Shown: positions 1-10,990, numbered from the stretch's first letter. The stretch: DNA of 64,000 nucleotides from Euglena gracilis (GCA_039621445.1 CP154956.1:94926406-94990405); one strand, 5' to 3'. Program-made: numbers and translations. Notes: generated from the letters alone by a model not told the origin.

Positions 1-220
1 TATGGTATGAATGATACAAACATAACACTATTATGTCGAGGAGCATCTTCGATCCAGGATTGCAAAAGGTCTTCACAAACAGCATGGCAATCCCACAAGT
101 ATGAGGTCAGAAGCTCCTCCCAACTTTAAGCCACCATAATACAAAAAAAAGGTGCGGGTTTAATTCCTGAAGAGTCGCTCGGGCATCTGACGCGCGTGAG
201 GTGCGGTGCGTGGAAAAGGT

Positions 221-431
221 ACCTCACCCCCCCTCAAAGTGTCCCTCCCTCCAAAGTGGCCAAAATTTTTTGGCAAATTTCAGGTTACCCCCCCAAAGTG
301 GCCATTTTCCTTTGGCGCCAAAGGCGCCGGAGGCCAAAACTTGACCCCCCAAAGTGTCCCCCCCCTGCCAGAGTGGCCATTTTGGGGTCCCACGGTGCCT
401 GGAGGGTGGCCACTTTGAGGGGGGGGGTGAG
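221..431. repeat. G/C-run TIR element with AAAGTG motif
   Basis: Ends TACCTCACCCCCCCTCAAAG and CTTTGAGGGGGGGGGTGAGGGTA are inverted copies. Inside are AAAGTGGCC repeats and GGCGCC-AAA-GGCGCC. Positions 1-220 show nothing I can name. Confidence 0.6.
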
Positions 432-525
432 GGTATCTGTCTGTGCGCGCGCCTGTGTTTGCTTGTGCTGCTGGGCCTGCCGTGTGGGGCTGTGTCGCAC
501 GCCCTTTGGGTCCCTGGCCCACCAC

Positions 526-618
526 CTCCCGGCCCCCTCTCATCCGGAAGGCCCCCTGGGCGTAGTCCCGGAACGTCATGTCCTTGCCGATGGTCACGAC
601 AGCCGCCGCCGTGGGGGC
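526..618 (-). CDS. Exon 54: GKDMTFRDYAQGAFRMRG (motif VI-like)
   Basis: 31 codons between CCCAAGCAG and CGGGAG|GTGGTG. Contains TIGKDMTFRDYAQGAFRMRG. The Q-G-x-x-R-M-R pattern resembles the arginine-finger motif VI of superfamily-2 helicases. It is the last exon visible; the gene continues beyond position 1. Confidence 0.92.
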
Positions 619-850
619 CTGCTTGGGCCCACCCCAGGATGGGCTGCGGGGATTCCAAAATACCATGTGCACAATAGCAGGTCCGTTTACCAGCGCACCT
701 AATGCGGCTGGAGCAATAATGCACATCAATATACATACATATCGGTATATGTATGTATATATATGTATATATGCACATATATATATATATATACATATCG
801 GTATATATGTATATACGCACAACTGTATATGTATTCATACATGCACATGA

Positions 851-1585
851 TGGCATGAGTATCAAACTGCTGTCCCCCCTGAGGAGGGCGGAAGCGGGAA
901 ACGGGCAGTGGTTTAATACCACCGGCACGGTGCATGTGATATTTTGTGTGCCCGTTCCCCCCTTCGTTCCCCCAGAATGCTGGGTGCCAGACCACTTCAG
1001 AGCGTCCGTGACCAGGGCCGGGTTACGCAATTCCCAGGGGCGGCAGGAGCAGAGGAGGGAAAGAGAAAGGCCGCTGAACAGTCGGCCCACCAGTGGATCT
1101 GGGGGCCTTCCTTCCAGTTAGTGAAACGCCCCCCGAAGGGCGCGGTTTCCCGGCCGGATTTGTTTGGGATTTTCCGTCCAGGATTTTCAGGCCGAACGCC
1201 TGTCATTCAGACCCAAATAGGGGGCCCTGAAATTCTTCCCTAACCCTGCCCCCTTGAAAGCAAGGTCAAAACAACCCCCCCCCCTGACCTCATAACCTGG
1301 TGGGGCCCTTGCTCCCGGCAGTGGCCAAACAACTTGGTGGGGGGCAAAAAAAGATGGTTCCAGTGACTTGCACCCCCCTTTATATGGCAAAATACCTTTA
1401 CGACGCTGAAAAAAAGGGCCCAAAGAACCTAATGGCGGGGGGGGGGGCAGGGCCAAAAGTTGGTTCCAATAACCTGGCACCCGCCAGGCTATTTGGGGGG
1501 GGGGGGGGTAGGGGGCCCGAAAAGTCACAGTCCATGGCGATAATGCTAAAAGGCCCCCACTCCTCGGGGTTTAATACTTATGCCA
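851..1585. repeat. TGGCA-ended TIR element in a TA-rich microsatellite
   Basis: Left TGGCATGAGTATCAAAC and right (reverse complement) TGGCATAAGTATTAAAC. TA/TATG microsatellite abuts on both sides (728-835 and 1,586-1,645). No coding seen. Confidence 0.7.
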
Positions 1586-1875
1586 TATATATGGATGTGT
1601 GTGTGCATGCTTGCTGTGTGCGTGCATGCATGCGTGTGTGTGTGTGCGTTACATGCTCCCGACGCATTGGATGAACTGGTGAAAAAAAACGGCCATTAAA
1701 AACAATGCACAATAATAATAAAAAATGATGCATAAATAGTTCACACAATTTGGACAGACCACCAAAACACAATTCAATTTGGCACGAACTTGCAACAGAA
1801 TTTTGCGCTGACGTCCACTGCCTGGCTGCCAGTGCAAGTCCACCAACCGGTGAGTTCGAGTCTCGCTATCCCGGC

Positions 1876-1950
1876 GTGTCCGATGTCCATCCCGGTGGTG
1901 TGGATCTGGTCGTAGAACGTGAACCGGCGCGCCGGCGATAATCCACATTG
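1876..1950 (-). CDS. Exon 53: RRFTFYDQIHTTGMDI
   Basis: Starts 5 nt after CTG (CTG CCCGG|CAA); reads QCGLSPARRFTFYDQIHTTG then MDIGH, the most family-specific motif in the C-terminal half. No GT follows GGA CAC; a GC start or a later GT are both possible. Confidence 0.88.
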
Positions 1951-2624
1951 CCGGGCAGCCCCCTCGGGTGGGGGACCAGTTTCTCAGAACCTGCCCGAAC
2001 AACCCAACAGCCCCTAAACGGGCAACGGGACCGCTGGCAGTGGGATCGTTACCACCAGCCTCGCACCAAGGGGATCGGCACAACAACTCCTGACAATGCA
2101 GAGAAAGCCAGGGGCAAAGCTCGTATGCGTTGAATTCAGAATAAAAAGAACGGCAACGCCTTCATCTCCTTCCGGTTCATTTTTCATTAGACACAAATTG
2201 GATTCCAATGAAACTAGGTTCAAAAAATCCATTTAAAATTTCGATTGGATAATAGAAAATTTTCAATTAGATAGGATAAAATACAGAGATGGTTAACTTG
2301 AAGGTCCTTCAGCAACAAAATTTTTCCCGTCCCGCCACCGTAAATCCCCATGAAAAAATGGCTGTAAAAGGGCCATGTTTCAGAAAAACGTGTCGACTTC
2401 GGGAAATTGCTTTCTGGTGTTCTTGAACCATCGTCCATCCACCCAAAACATGCAAAACTTAGTTTCTGGACATTTTGATTTTTGACCCCATTGGACGCCT
2501 GGACCGACTGGCCCTTAAGCCTCAGGGCGGTTCTTTAGGGGCAGTCTTCAAATAAAAAAAATACTGTCTCTGGACCGCCGTGTTTGTTCGGCCGCTTCCT
2601 AAGCCTCCGAGGGTCTGGCTGGGA
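1951..2624 (-). other. Nonconventional intron (exons 52-53)
   Basis: Begins TCC CAGCCAGACCCTCGG and ends with the reverse complement of CAGCCCCCTCGG, then CCCGG. Joins SVPL|QCGLS in frame, as relatives have VPLxQCG. Contains a CAGGGCGG-family remnant around 2,340-2,560. Confidence 0.8.
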
Positions 2625-2684
2625 GAGGGGGACGGACTGGAAGGTGCTGCGCAGGAGGATCATTTGCCGGTCCTGCCGGTCCCC
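2625..2684 (-). CDS. Exon 52: DRQDRQMILLRSTFQSVPL
   Basis: 20 codons, GDRQDRQMILLRSTFQSVPL, aligned by eye with the family 'LDELDRQMVLxRxxGxxxPL'. The end is NNNCAG (TCC|CAG). The start after GTGAG is tentative. Confidence 0.8.
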
Positions 2685-3078
2685 CTCACGCCCCCACGTG
2701 ATACGAGACACTGGGCCACAGGGTTCACGCACAGATTTGCTTGGTGACCTCTCCCCGGGGCAGACTTTCCTGGCCCCATACCTGCCTTCTTCGAAAACCC
2801 ACCCACGCACAACTCCCCCCCCCCTCCCGGAGGTTCCACCCAGCCACCCACCCAAAACCCACCCAAAATCGGGTGAAAACGGTCGGCGCATCCCCCCCGC
2901 CCAGGCCCTACCCCACCCCCGCACCCACTCTCACAAACCCACCCACCCACAGGGGATGGGGTCGCGAAGCTGTGGGTCCATGACGACCACGCACCGACGA
3001 ATCCAAAAAAACTAGCAACGTTCTTGGTGTTCAGGGTCGAACCCGGCGCTGCTGCACAGTGAAGGAGGGGGCGTGGCC

Positions 3079-3203
3079 GAGGTACACCACGCCCTCGAAG
3101 GCGGGTGGCAGGTGCCGCAGCAGGAACTGCGCCACCTCCTCGTTGTCCATGTTGGTGACGAAGGCGCCCGTGTCGATCAGCGCGTGGACCGGGGTCATGG
3201 CCA
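3079..3203 (-). CDS. Exon 51: ALIDTGAFVTNMDNEEVAQ block
   Basis: Contains HALIDTGAFVTNMDNEEVAQ and FLLRHLPPAFEGVVYL, a strong match to the family 'ALIDTGALITGxSNxEVAxxLL'. Neither end has a clear GT or AG at the right phase, so the limits are approximate. Confidence 0.85.
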
Positions 3204-3421
3204 GAGAGCAGCCGTTCAGCCGCACACACCTGGTAAAGGGCAAAGTGGTAGCCTGCTGGCATTGCCCCCAAGCTGTAAGCCATTCGCACCTTATTTTCCG
3301 AAATAACCCACAGCTCTGGTTTACGGCCATGGCATGAGTGCTCCAGTTTGAGCTCCGACTCTCGATATTTATGTATGACATATATTACATGTACATCTGC
3401 ATGTACGTGTACATATATATA

Positions 3422-4396
3422 TGGCAAGACTAACTTACTGGCCCCCCCCCGGGGGGGGAGGGCTCAGTAGTTGTACCTACCGGGGACTTCGGCCGCCCAG
3501 GTAAAACCACTGGGCCCCCCCTTGCTTTTCCCTGGGGAAACCGATCCACCGCCGGAAACTTTTTCCGCCGGCGGGGGTCAGGGTTCGATATAAGGACAGG
3601 TGGGGGGGGGGGGTGGTCCGGAGCCCCACCTGCGGGCCAGGAGGGGGGGGGGGGGTGGGGGGGGACACCCCCCCCCACCTAAACAGGTGCGCGGTCAGGG
3701 TGGCCGAATTTTCGGCCCGGCGCGAAGCGCCGGGCCGAAAATTTTTGACCCCCCAAAACGACCAAAAGTGCCATTTTGGGCACTTTTGGGGCAAAAATGT
3801 GCCAAAAATGCAAAAAATTTTCGGCGCGAAGCGCCGGAGGAAAAAATTGACCCTTTTTGGGGGGGGTCAAATTTTGCCCCCGAGGGTCGGTCCGGACCCC
3901 CCTTGCAGGTGGGGGGGGGGGGTGGTCCGGACCCCCCCCTGCGGGCCAGGAGGGGGGGGGGGTGGGGGGGGACACCCCCCCCCACCTAAACCATGTACGC
4001 CCTCCTTATATCGAACCCTGGCGGGGGTATTTGGGGGTTATTTTTCGGAATAGGCTTAGGGTTACGGTTCGGGGGTGGGGTTGGCGTTCAGGGTGAGGGT
4101 CGGGGTTGGGGGAAATTCGACGGTGGGGCCGAATTTCGGCCGGATTCGGGCCCAATTTCCGAGACAATTTCATACCCGAATTTCGACCCGCTCGCGGCGT
4201 AACTTTTTCCCCAAATAGTAACCCTAACCCTATTCCCTGTTTTAACCCCAATCCCAATCCCGTACTAAACGGAAATACGGCGAATCGGGGCGCGAAAGCC
4301 AAAATTTGGAGTTGGTGAAACAAGTGGGACCCCCACCCCCAGGTTAAACTACTGGGCCCTCCCCCCGGGGGGGGGGGCAGTAAGTTAGTCTTGCCA
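3422..4396. repeat. TGGCA-ended TIR element, 19-bp perfect ends
   Basis: TGGCAAGACTAACTTACTG at the left and its exact reverse complement at the right; (TA)n on both flanks. The interior is built of G/C runs, AAAGTGCC repeats, two hairpins (3,707-3,743 and about 3,822-3,837) and TTAGGG-like stretches near 4,050 and 4,217. Confidence 0.8.
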
Positions 4397-4551
4397 TACA
4401 TATATATATATATATATTAAAAGTTGTTGAAAAGTTGAAAACAGCTCTTTGAGGATTACAAGGAAGAAAACAAAAGTTCGTTGCAATTCAACAACCCAAC
4501 AAAGCCGACCGAAACGAGCCCCCGAGGCGGCCCCCTGGCGGGGGACTGGGC

Positions 4552-4647
4552 GATGTCGCGCAGGATGGAGTGCGGCGACCAGTCGTCCGGCAGCACGCGG
4601 GCCGTCGTGACGGCGGGGTTCGTCAGCACGTGGACGATCTTCCCGTC
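4552..4647 (-). CDS. Exon 50: DGKIVHVLTNPAV...DDWSPHSILRDI
   Basis: Reads DGKIVHVLTNPAVTTARVLP then DDWSPHSILRDI. With exon 49 this gives EPGS|DGKIVHVLT, as expected. The 5' border is ambiguous by a base; the 3' border follows NNNCAG (GCC|CAG) but the join to exon 51 is unresolved. Confidence 0.85.
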
Positions 4648-4934
4648 CCTGCCGGAGCACCGCTGGTGCCCCCCCCCCCCCAAGCAGAGCCTTGGTTCTG
4701 GATTGGGTGTCTGGCATTGTGGCGAGCACAGATCTGATGCGAGAAATGGCAATCAGATGGACGTGCCGCAAACCACACCAATGTGTGACTTTCATGCGTG
4801 AGTGCACATGTGTGTGTGTGTGTGTGTTGCGTGCGTGTGCTAACTTTGAAAGGTGGTCGATGCTGCACTGCGCCTTGACCTGTAACCCATGGCGCAACCA
4901 ATTCCCGACTTCCTGTGCCAGCGATGGCCCTGGC

Positions 4935-5069
4935 GCTTCCCGGCTCGTACTGACAGCCCAAGACGCGCCCCTCCGCGTCGTATTGGAAGCCCCCGAGGTC
5001 CATCGGCAGTAGGTTGGACGGCGTGCCGGAGAAGCCGATGCGCGCGCCGAAGAGGATGTTGCTGCCCAG
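4935..5069 (-). CDS. Exon 49: GFSGTPSNLLP motif exon
   Basis: Between GTTCCGCAG and a noncanonical end. Reads LGSNILFGARIGFSGTPSNL then LPMDLGGFQYD and ends CQYEPGS. GFSGTPS is the recalled helicase motif III-like signature (S/G-T) of these proteins. Confidence 0.93.
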
Positions 5070-5339
5070 CTGCGGAACCACAGCATGCATATGCCTGGCA
5101 CTCTGTGACCGTCACACCGAGACCAGAGCTATTCTTAAAAAAGCCGGGGGCAGAAACTTTGCTGTCCCCCACTCTTTCTTTGGGTGAAAAACGAGCAAAG
5201 TTTTTGGCAAAGCAGTGTTGACATCGGGAGCGAAAATGAGTCCTGATACGTCGCCCGTCCATCCAACCCCGGAAGGTTGATCTGGGCTTGAACAAGGTCG
5301 AGATCCAAAAAAAAGTCACACATTCTTTCCGCACTCAGT

Positions 5340-5870
5340 GACTCCCGAGGGAGGAGGGTTGGGTTTTTGCTGGGCCAAAGCCCTCCCAACCACTTTCTTT
5401 TTGGAAAACTCACCATACACAACTTCCCCCATTCACTCACCCCAGCCTAAAACCACCCAAAATCAGGCAAACCCTCGATACCCGGCGATACCAAGGCACA
5501 CCTCGCCCCCATGAGGAGGGGTCCAGTGGCCGAAACCCACCCAACCCACTCTCAAACCCAGCCACCCATCCCTCCCCGATAGATATCCCGAGGATAGATT
5601 CACTGAATAACCCTGGGGGGGGGGGCACCTTTTACCTGGCCCAAGTCCACCCACCCACCTTTTTTTTTTTGAAAACCCACCCATGCACTACCCTCTCCCC
5701 CGGGGGTCGACCACTCACCCACCCACCCACCCAAAATCAAAAAAAATAGTCAAAAACCTTTGAAACTTTTTTCCTGGCCGAGCCTTTGGCCGGGAAAAAT
5801 TCACCCTCCACCCCCGAAGGCTGAAGGGCCCCCCCCCCCCCCGAGGGAGGCATCACATAGCTGTTAAGTT
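5340..5870. repeat. CCCACCC-rich repeat region
   Basis: Repeats of AAACCCACCCACCC with GGGGGGG and GGGAGG patches; similar DNA at 2,770-3,000 and 20,040-20,170. No coding support. In the intron between exons 48 and 49. Confidence 0.6.
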
Positions 5871-6083
5871 AATCTAGATCCGGCCTTCGTGGGGCAGTTC
5901 AAGACTCAGCTCTCCGTTGCCGATTGCGGATGGAAAATGGCGAACAGCCTTACTTTGAAATGCTTAAAAATTGGAAAACTGGAAGATATTTTAAGGACTT
6001 TCTCTGATGACAATGCCTATGATAATGTTAATGCCTTAAAATGATGCCAGCCCAACCCCCCCCCCCCCGGCCCCCGCACACAC

Positions 6084-6226
6084 CTCGTGCCCGGCGGCGC
6101 TCACCTTCAGCTGCTGGAAATTCATGGTGACCGGGAACACGTGCTGGCACAGGAGGTGGTGCACCAACTCCGGCAGCTTGCGCACCAGCTGGAACAGCTT
6201 GGCGAGCTGCTTCTGGTCGTTGGGCT
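6084..6226 (-). CDS. Exon 48: LVRKLPELVHHLLCQHVFPV block
   Basis: Starts 5 nt after CTG (CTG TCCGC|AG). Contains PNDQKQLAKLFQLVRKLPEL and VHHLLCQHVFPVTM, family-typical, then QQLKVSAAGHE before GAG|GTGTGT. Confidence 0.92.
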
Positions 6227-6270
6227 GCGGACAGGGCCCAGCCCAACAACTTTGGGGGGGGCTGGAATGC

Positions 6271-6322
<52 letters not shown>

Positions 6323-6598
6323 AAAATCGAATAAAAAATAAATCAACAAAAATAAAAAATGAACACAATAAAAAATGCGCAGGTGAAAAAGTGCAGACGA
6401 AAAAAGCAACAAGAAACCTGCAAAACCTACACCATAGGAAAAGCAAAGTTCAAAACCTCCATGGTGGGGGAAACCTGCTGGCTCAAACGACACCCGGAAA
6501 AACGAAATCGCAGCGACCGGAACCAACACGCCCAAAAAATTCCCGCACCGAATCGCCCCCCCCCCTGCTGCACTGCGGGTGCATGAGCGGCCCTGGGG
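6227..6598 (-). other. Nonconventional intron (exons 47-48)
   Basis: Begins CCC CAGGGCCGCTC and ends GGGCCCTG TCCGC; terminal repeats share CAGGGCC. Joins SLF|QPNDQKQ in frame. Contains a (GT)n tract on the plus strand at 6,274-6,320. Confidence 0.8.
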
Positions 6599-6706
6599 GG
6601 AACAAAGACAACGGCAGGATGTCGGGGTCCTCGCAGTCCCCGTTGGGCCGCCGCGTGCGCGCCAGCGTGAGGAATGTCTGGAAGAGCTGGGCGGCCGGGC
6701 GCCGGT
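6599..6706 (-). CDS. Exon 47: RRPAAQLFQTFLTLARTRR...DILPLSLF
   Basis: Starts after CCCTCGCAG; reads RRPAAQLFQTFLTLARTRRP then DCEDPDILPLSLF. The end by NNNCAG (CCC|CAG) leaves one base that completes Gln with exon 48, giving LFQPNDQKQL. Confidence 0.85.
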
Positions 6707-6756
6707 CTGCGAGGGGGCAAGTGAAACCCAGGAACACTTCCATCGCTCCCGGGCGG

Positions 6757-7065
6757 TCCTTAGCAAAAAAAATACACAGTGTATTCAACGCAACAGAGGG
6801 AAAATGGGCAAAACATGGCCATGTTTTATGTTTGGCCAAAAACACAGGTCAACTGCGGGAAAATGGGTGATTTCTGGCATTTCGTGTACTGTCATCCGCC
6901 CACCCAGAGCGGCCAAAAAAAGGGGGTTTCGACGTTCTGATATTTGACCTGTTTCGGCCCCCGGATCGGCCGTTGGCCGTTCCTTGGGCCCAAGGGCAGT
7001 CCTCAAGGGGCAATCCTTCACAGGGAAAAAAAAGAATCCCGTCCCTTGCGGGCCCCTGTATGGAT
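6757..7065. repeat. CAGGGCGG-family remnant
   Basis: CCGGGCGGTCCTTAGC at the left, CATTGTTTC-like interior with GGCCGTTGGCCGTTCCTTGGG and GGGCAGTCCTCAAGGGG near the right. Duplication not recognisable. In the intron between exons 46 and 47, which also holds (GA)n/(GT)n at 7,434-7,590. Confidence 0.55.
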
Positions 7066-7433
7066 CCTCCCCAACAGCTCAGACTGGCTGGCCGCCTTGG
7101 GCACATCCGATCACTGGGTCCCTGGCACGGCTTGTTTCGGACGGACTGAGGGGGGTTTGGCCCAAAACCCCCCTCTCCAGCACCGACGGCAACGGAGAAA
7201 AGTCTGTTTCAGCGCTATGGCCAATGGCCCCGGAGGCTTTGTTCCGCTTTTCTTCACCCCCCCACGTAGAGTTTCTTGGATTCCAAAGGCCCCGAGGGGG
7301 GGGGTGACATATTAGGTGGTTTTCTGGAATGGAAAAATGAGTGGCTGGCTTTCTGGAAGGACCTGGCCAGCCAGGGGCCAGCCATGTTGCATCGGTGCTG
7401 TGTCATTCGCCCAGGCGACTCCATGTTGTGTGA

Positions 7434-7590
7434 GAGAGAGGGTATGAGAGAGAGGGAGAGAGAGAGAGAGGGTGTGAGTGTGAGTGTGAGTGTGTGTTGT
7501 GTGTGTGGTGTGTGGTGTGTGGTGTGTGTGTGTGTGTGTGTTGTGTGGGTGTGTGGTGTGTGGGTGTGGGTGTGTGTGTGCGTGCGTGCG
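7434..7590. repeat. (GA)n then (GT)n tract
   Basis: AGAGAG runs followed by GTGTGTGT with TGGTGTG variants. Produces spurious HTHT/VCVC reading frames. Confidence 0.9.
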
Positions 7591-7637
7591 AGGAGGGGCC
7601 TGCTGAACACAAAGGGGACGCGCCCGCGCAGCGCCAC

Positions 7638-7716
7638 CTCGGGGGCCGGCCTGCCGGCTGTAGTCCTGCTTCAGCTGCACCACCACCCGGTGGAGGTCGG
7701 TCTTGCGCAGGCCCGA
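7638..7716 (-). CDS. Exon 46: GLRKTDLHRVVVQLKQDY
   Basis: Reads SGLRKTDLHRVVVQLKQDYS then RQAGPR and ends CGAG|GTGGCG with one base left, matching exon 47. 'YEGLRxxDf..v...L...f' is the expected continuation of exon 45. Confidence 0.82.
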
Positions 7717-8157
7717 GCCATCCGGTGGCTTGGCGGGGGAGAGACCAAGGTCAGAACCGGCGGTTCATGTAATTCTTCACCCTACCGGGGTACATCACTT
7801 CCAGTTCAAAACAGCAGGTGGTGATTTTTCAGGTTGGGGGGTGACTTGGGGGTGACTTGGGGTGACTTGGGGGGCTTGGGGGTTTGGCAAAGAAAAAAGA
7901 GAGGCTGCCTTTGTGGGGGAGGTTTGGGGACCCCCTCGTTTTTGGGGTCTAAGATATCCTTTCTGTACTTTGCTGGAAAATATGGCACCCTTCGGCTGGA
8001 GGGAGGGGGTGCCCCTCGGCCAAAACCTACCATCGAGGAGGGGGGGGGGGTAAGAAAACTCATCATGGGGAACAATGGCAACTGACACCATATTGACTGG
8101 TATCAGAAGGCATGACGCAAAATGTTTCAAATGAGAAACATTTGCCGGGTTACTGCA

Positions 8158-8201
8158 AGCCATGGCATTGTCCTCGTAGCGGTAGGCCAGGATGGTCAAG
8201 C
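8158..8201 (-). CDS. Exon 45: GLTILAYRYE
   Basis: Starts after TTGTCACAG and reads LTILAYRYEDNAMA, the Gly being shared with exon 44. The 3' border is uncertain by a base: an 8-bp near-duplicate (ATGGCTTG / ATGGCTCG) marks the two intron ends. Confidence 0.8.
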
Positions 8202-8859
8202 CTGTGACAACCAATGCGAGGGGAGATGGGGGAAAGATGCATGGGGTGAACGTGCGCAGCAGAGCAGAAAACGACACCGCTCTTCGACTGTTTTTTGGGA
8301 ATCCCAGGGTGGTTTCCACGACACAAAAAAAGCTTCGCTGCAAAAAATGCTGACGCACTGGTTTTTTCGGAGTGACTGACTGGTTTTTGGCTCCAGACCC
8401 CCCCCCCCGGGGGTGGGGTTGGCCAGGACTGGTCAAAATTGGCTACCTGGCGGGGAAAGCACTGGAAATTTTTTTTGGCTTTTTTGGTCAAATTCCATTG
8501 ATTTTGAGCCATTTTTTGGCCGAGTGGCCAAAATGACCGACCCCCCCGGGGGGGGGTAGGGAGGGAAATGGGTGACTGGTTTTTGGAAACGTGACTGACT
8601 GGGCTTTTGAAAGTGGAAGGTGACCCCCCCGAGCAATGGTATGATCACGACCTCCATCGTTCGACCAAGCAAAAACACAAGGACGACCCAGTTTTGCGCC
8701 ATTTTTGAAGCAGTTAATAATTCCATAATAACAATGCTTCTTTTTTTGCTCAGAAAATTATGTCCAGAACAACATGGCACCCTTAAGCAATGGTATGGTC
8801 CCGACCCAACGAGAAACCCACAGGGAAAAACGATGGGAGAATCGGCATTTCTTGACAAG

Positions 8860-9030
8860 AGCAAAAAAAAGCATTTTTTGGCATCCTTGGACCATTGCCC
8901 TTCCACCCAACATGTCAAAAAGTGCCTTTCGACTTTTTATCGTTCGACCCCCTGGACCAAACTAAGGGCGGTCCTCAAGGGGCGGTAACGAAAAAAATCC
9001 TGTCCCCGGAGGAACGCCATGTTTCCCCCA
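8860..9030. repeat. CAGGGCGG-family remnant
   Basis: Has GGCATCCTTGGACCATTGCC, CCACCC and GGGCGGTCCTCAAGGGGCGG but no intact ends. The rest of this intron (8,202-9,108) is a CAGTCAGTCA / G-run repeat at about 8,350-8,620. Confidence 0.5.
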
Positions 9031-9108
9031 TTGCCACTGTCAACCGTCGCCTGGCCCCCCCCCCCAGCTACGGCCACCGTGCCACATCACGGCACATCAC
9101 GGGCGTAC

Positions 9109-9254
9109 CGATGAGCACGTCCGGGTGGGCAAACTCGCTGCTGGCGCTCGGGACGTCCTTGCCCACGAACGGCACCGCCATCAGCTTCCGAGTCTGGGGG
9201 CACTTCGGGTCCACCAGCAGAAGGTCGCCCGCAAGGGAAGCCGCGATATGGGTG
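9109..9254 (-). CDS. Exon 44: LMAVPFVGKDVPSASSEFAH block
   Basis: Contains VDPKCPQTRKLMAVPFVGKD and VPSASSEFAHPDVLI, ending ATCG|GTACGC. This is a recalled DUF3638 signature. The 5' end shown is an AG acceptor (GGCAG|CACC); a CTG CAGAA|GGC border six bases earlier is phase-compatible with exon 43. Confidence 0.9.
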
Positions 9255-10059
9255 CTGCCTTCTGCAGCACGTCACACCTGTCATGCCTGAGTCAGATGAC
9301 GTACACTCCAAAATGTGTTCTTCAAGAAATTCATTTGCTTTTCTTCCTCAATTTTTTGAGAAATCCTCTTCCTTTTAGAGGAGCCAGGGAATCCTCGTCA
9401 TTGCAAAAAATCAACATCCAAACCCAATTCAAAATTGAATTTGAAATGGAATTTCATTAGAATTGATTAAATTTCTAATTTTGTAATTCGAAAGCTGAAT
9501 TGTTCGTTGAGTTTTGTTGAACTGTTCTCTTGTGTTCTTCTCATATCACTGGAAACCGCTTAAACCCCCCTCCAAACAATGACCCTGCCAAATAACAAAG
9601 CCCCCAAATGATGTTGGTTGCTTAAAGAATGCACACACACCTTCTACACTCCAACAAGGACAAAGAAACAAGCAATCACCAGATACACAAATTCACAGAA
9701 ATCATTGCATTGATTGAACGCACATATGCATGTAAACAGAAATATGTATTTCATATATATATATATATATACATATATGCGTGTAATTACAAAAAGGTGT
9801 GGGACGACCAATGCTATTTTTTGGCAAGTTAGAAATTCGAAACTTTTGTCAACCCCCCTCCCCCAAAGATCCCCCCGCGCCGACTGAGCAAAATCCAAAA
9901 AAAAAAACACCTCCAATTTAGCCAAAAAAAAAACAAGACCAAATCAAATTTTTTGGGGGGGGCAATTTAATCCCCACCCCCTGAACAACAAACCCTCCAG
10001 TGGTCTCCTGAACTTGGGTGGCCAAATAACGAATGGATGATTATTACCCGCCACCCCCC

Positions 10060-10310
10060 CTCCCCTTGTCGTACTAGTAGACCGGGTTCCTGCAACCTTT
10101 GACCGGGGGGGGGGGTGGTCGTACAACCCAATAACCCGCAACCTGTGACCGGGGGGTGGTTGTAAATGAAAATTTTCGCAACCTGCAACCTGCGACCGGG
10201 GGGGGGGGGTCAAAACGCCCCCATGACCTGCAACCTGTGACCGGGGGGTGGTCGTAAATGAGGGGTGGTCGTACGACAAGGGGGGGGGGGCGGCTAATTG
10301 GGAGGGGGGT
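10060..10310. repeat. Tandem GACCGGGGGGTGGTCGTA units
   Basis: Several copies of GCAACCTGTGACCGGGGGGT plus TGGTCGTAAATGA, and a GTCGTAC-rich left side. Otherwise I see nothing in 9,255-10,059 except (TA)n at 9,755-9,780. Confidence 0.75.
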
Positions 10311-10542
10311 TTGCGACACAAAAATTGGGAATTAAGGCCCTGAGAAATCATTTGCGCACTGTGCTAAACTGCATCACAAAGACTCGCGTGAAAACTCAGA
10401 CATCAATGCGCAAAAACTTGCACTTTGACCTTTCAGGGAAAATTCCTGAACGCAGGAGCCTTCGTCCAAGCACTCTTTCTGCGAAGACTCTTGGTCCGGC
10501 TTGATTCCCCTGAGGGTTGGCAACCATGTTTTGTGGCTGGCA

Positions 10543-10609
10543 TTTGCCTTGGTTGGAGGGGGACAGTAAGCCGAACGAGACGCGGTCGATCTTGGCCAGC
10601 ACGTGGGGT
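10543..10609 (-). CDS. Exon 43: LPHVLAKIDRVSFGLLSP
   Basis: Starts 5 nt after CTG (CTG CTGCC|ACC). Reads PHVLAKIDRVSFGLLSPSN in frame with exon 42. The 3' end follows NNNCAG (TGC|CAG) in phase 0. Confidence 0.88.
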
Positions 10610-10614
10610 GGCAG

Positions 10615-10881
10615 CAGGGCGGTTATCAAGCAAAAAAAGATTCCCATCCCCGGTCGAATGTCGGCTTCGGGGTTGACCTCACATTCAACGCAAATACCAC
10701 CGTGAAAAAATTGCCGCGAAAATCGCTATATTTTGGCCAAAAAAAAAAACGGGTAAACTTCGGGGAAATGATGAAACTTTACTTTTTAAATATTTGACCC
10801 CGGATTTGGGCCGCTGGCTGGGCCATAGGCCTGAAGGTCCGAAACCAAACCAAACAATGCCGTCCCGCAAGGCCCGCCCTG
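10615..10881. mobile_element. CAGGGCGG-family TIR element acting as an intron
   Basis: Ends are CAGGGCGGTTATCAAG and GGCCCGCCCTG; flanks GGTGGCAG and GGCAGCAG (6 of 8). Predicted intron 10,610-10,884 joins exons 42 and 43 to give a family-conserved stretch (THSWLGTLLPHVLAKIDRV), so the splice is strongly supported. About 270 bp with a poly-A/T-rich interior. Confidence 0.88.
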
Positions 10882-10884
10882 GGC

Positions 10885-10990
10885 AGCAGCGTGCCGAGCC
10901 AGCTGTGGGTCAGGTTGAGCAGCTTCTTCGCCTCCGGCATGAGCCGTGCCTCGATCTCCGCCCGGCACTCCTCGAGGTCGCGCTGGTCCC
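10885..10990 (-). CDS. Exon 42: EAKKLLNLTHSWLGTLL block
   Basis: Between poly-C CAG and the element at 10,615-10,881. Contains DQRDLEECRAEIEARLMPEA and KKLLNLTHSWLGTL. Ends CTGCT before NNNCAG (GCC|CAG); relatives continue 'LPHVLxKxDRVSFG', which exon 43 supplies. Confidence 0.93.

Noticed and set aside
1838-1878. tRNA-like GAGTTCGAGTCTCGC at the end of exon 53
   Set aside because: A five-pair T-arm can be drawn but nothing else of a tRNA; the same bases partly code the MDIGH region on the other strand.
8104-8165. Strict 3 + 5 rule at the exon 45-46 intron
   Set aside because: The octamers ATGGCTTG/ATGGCTCG match, but the strict rule breaks the frame by one base, so I kept only a tentative border.
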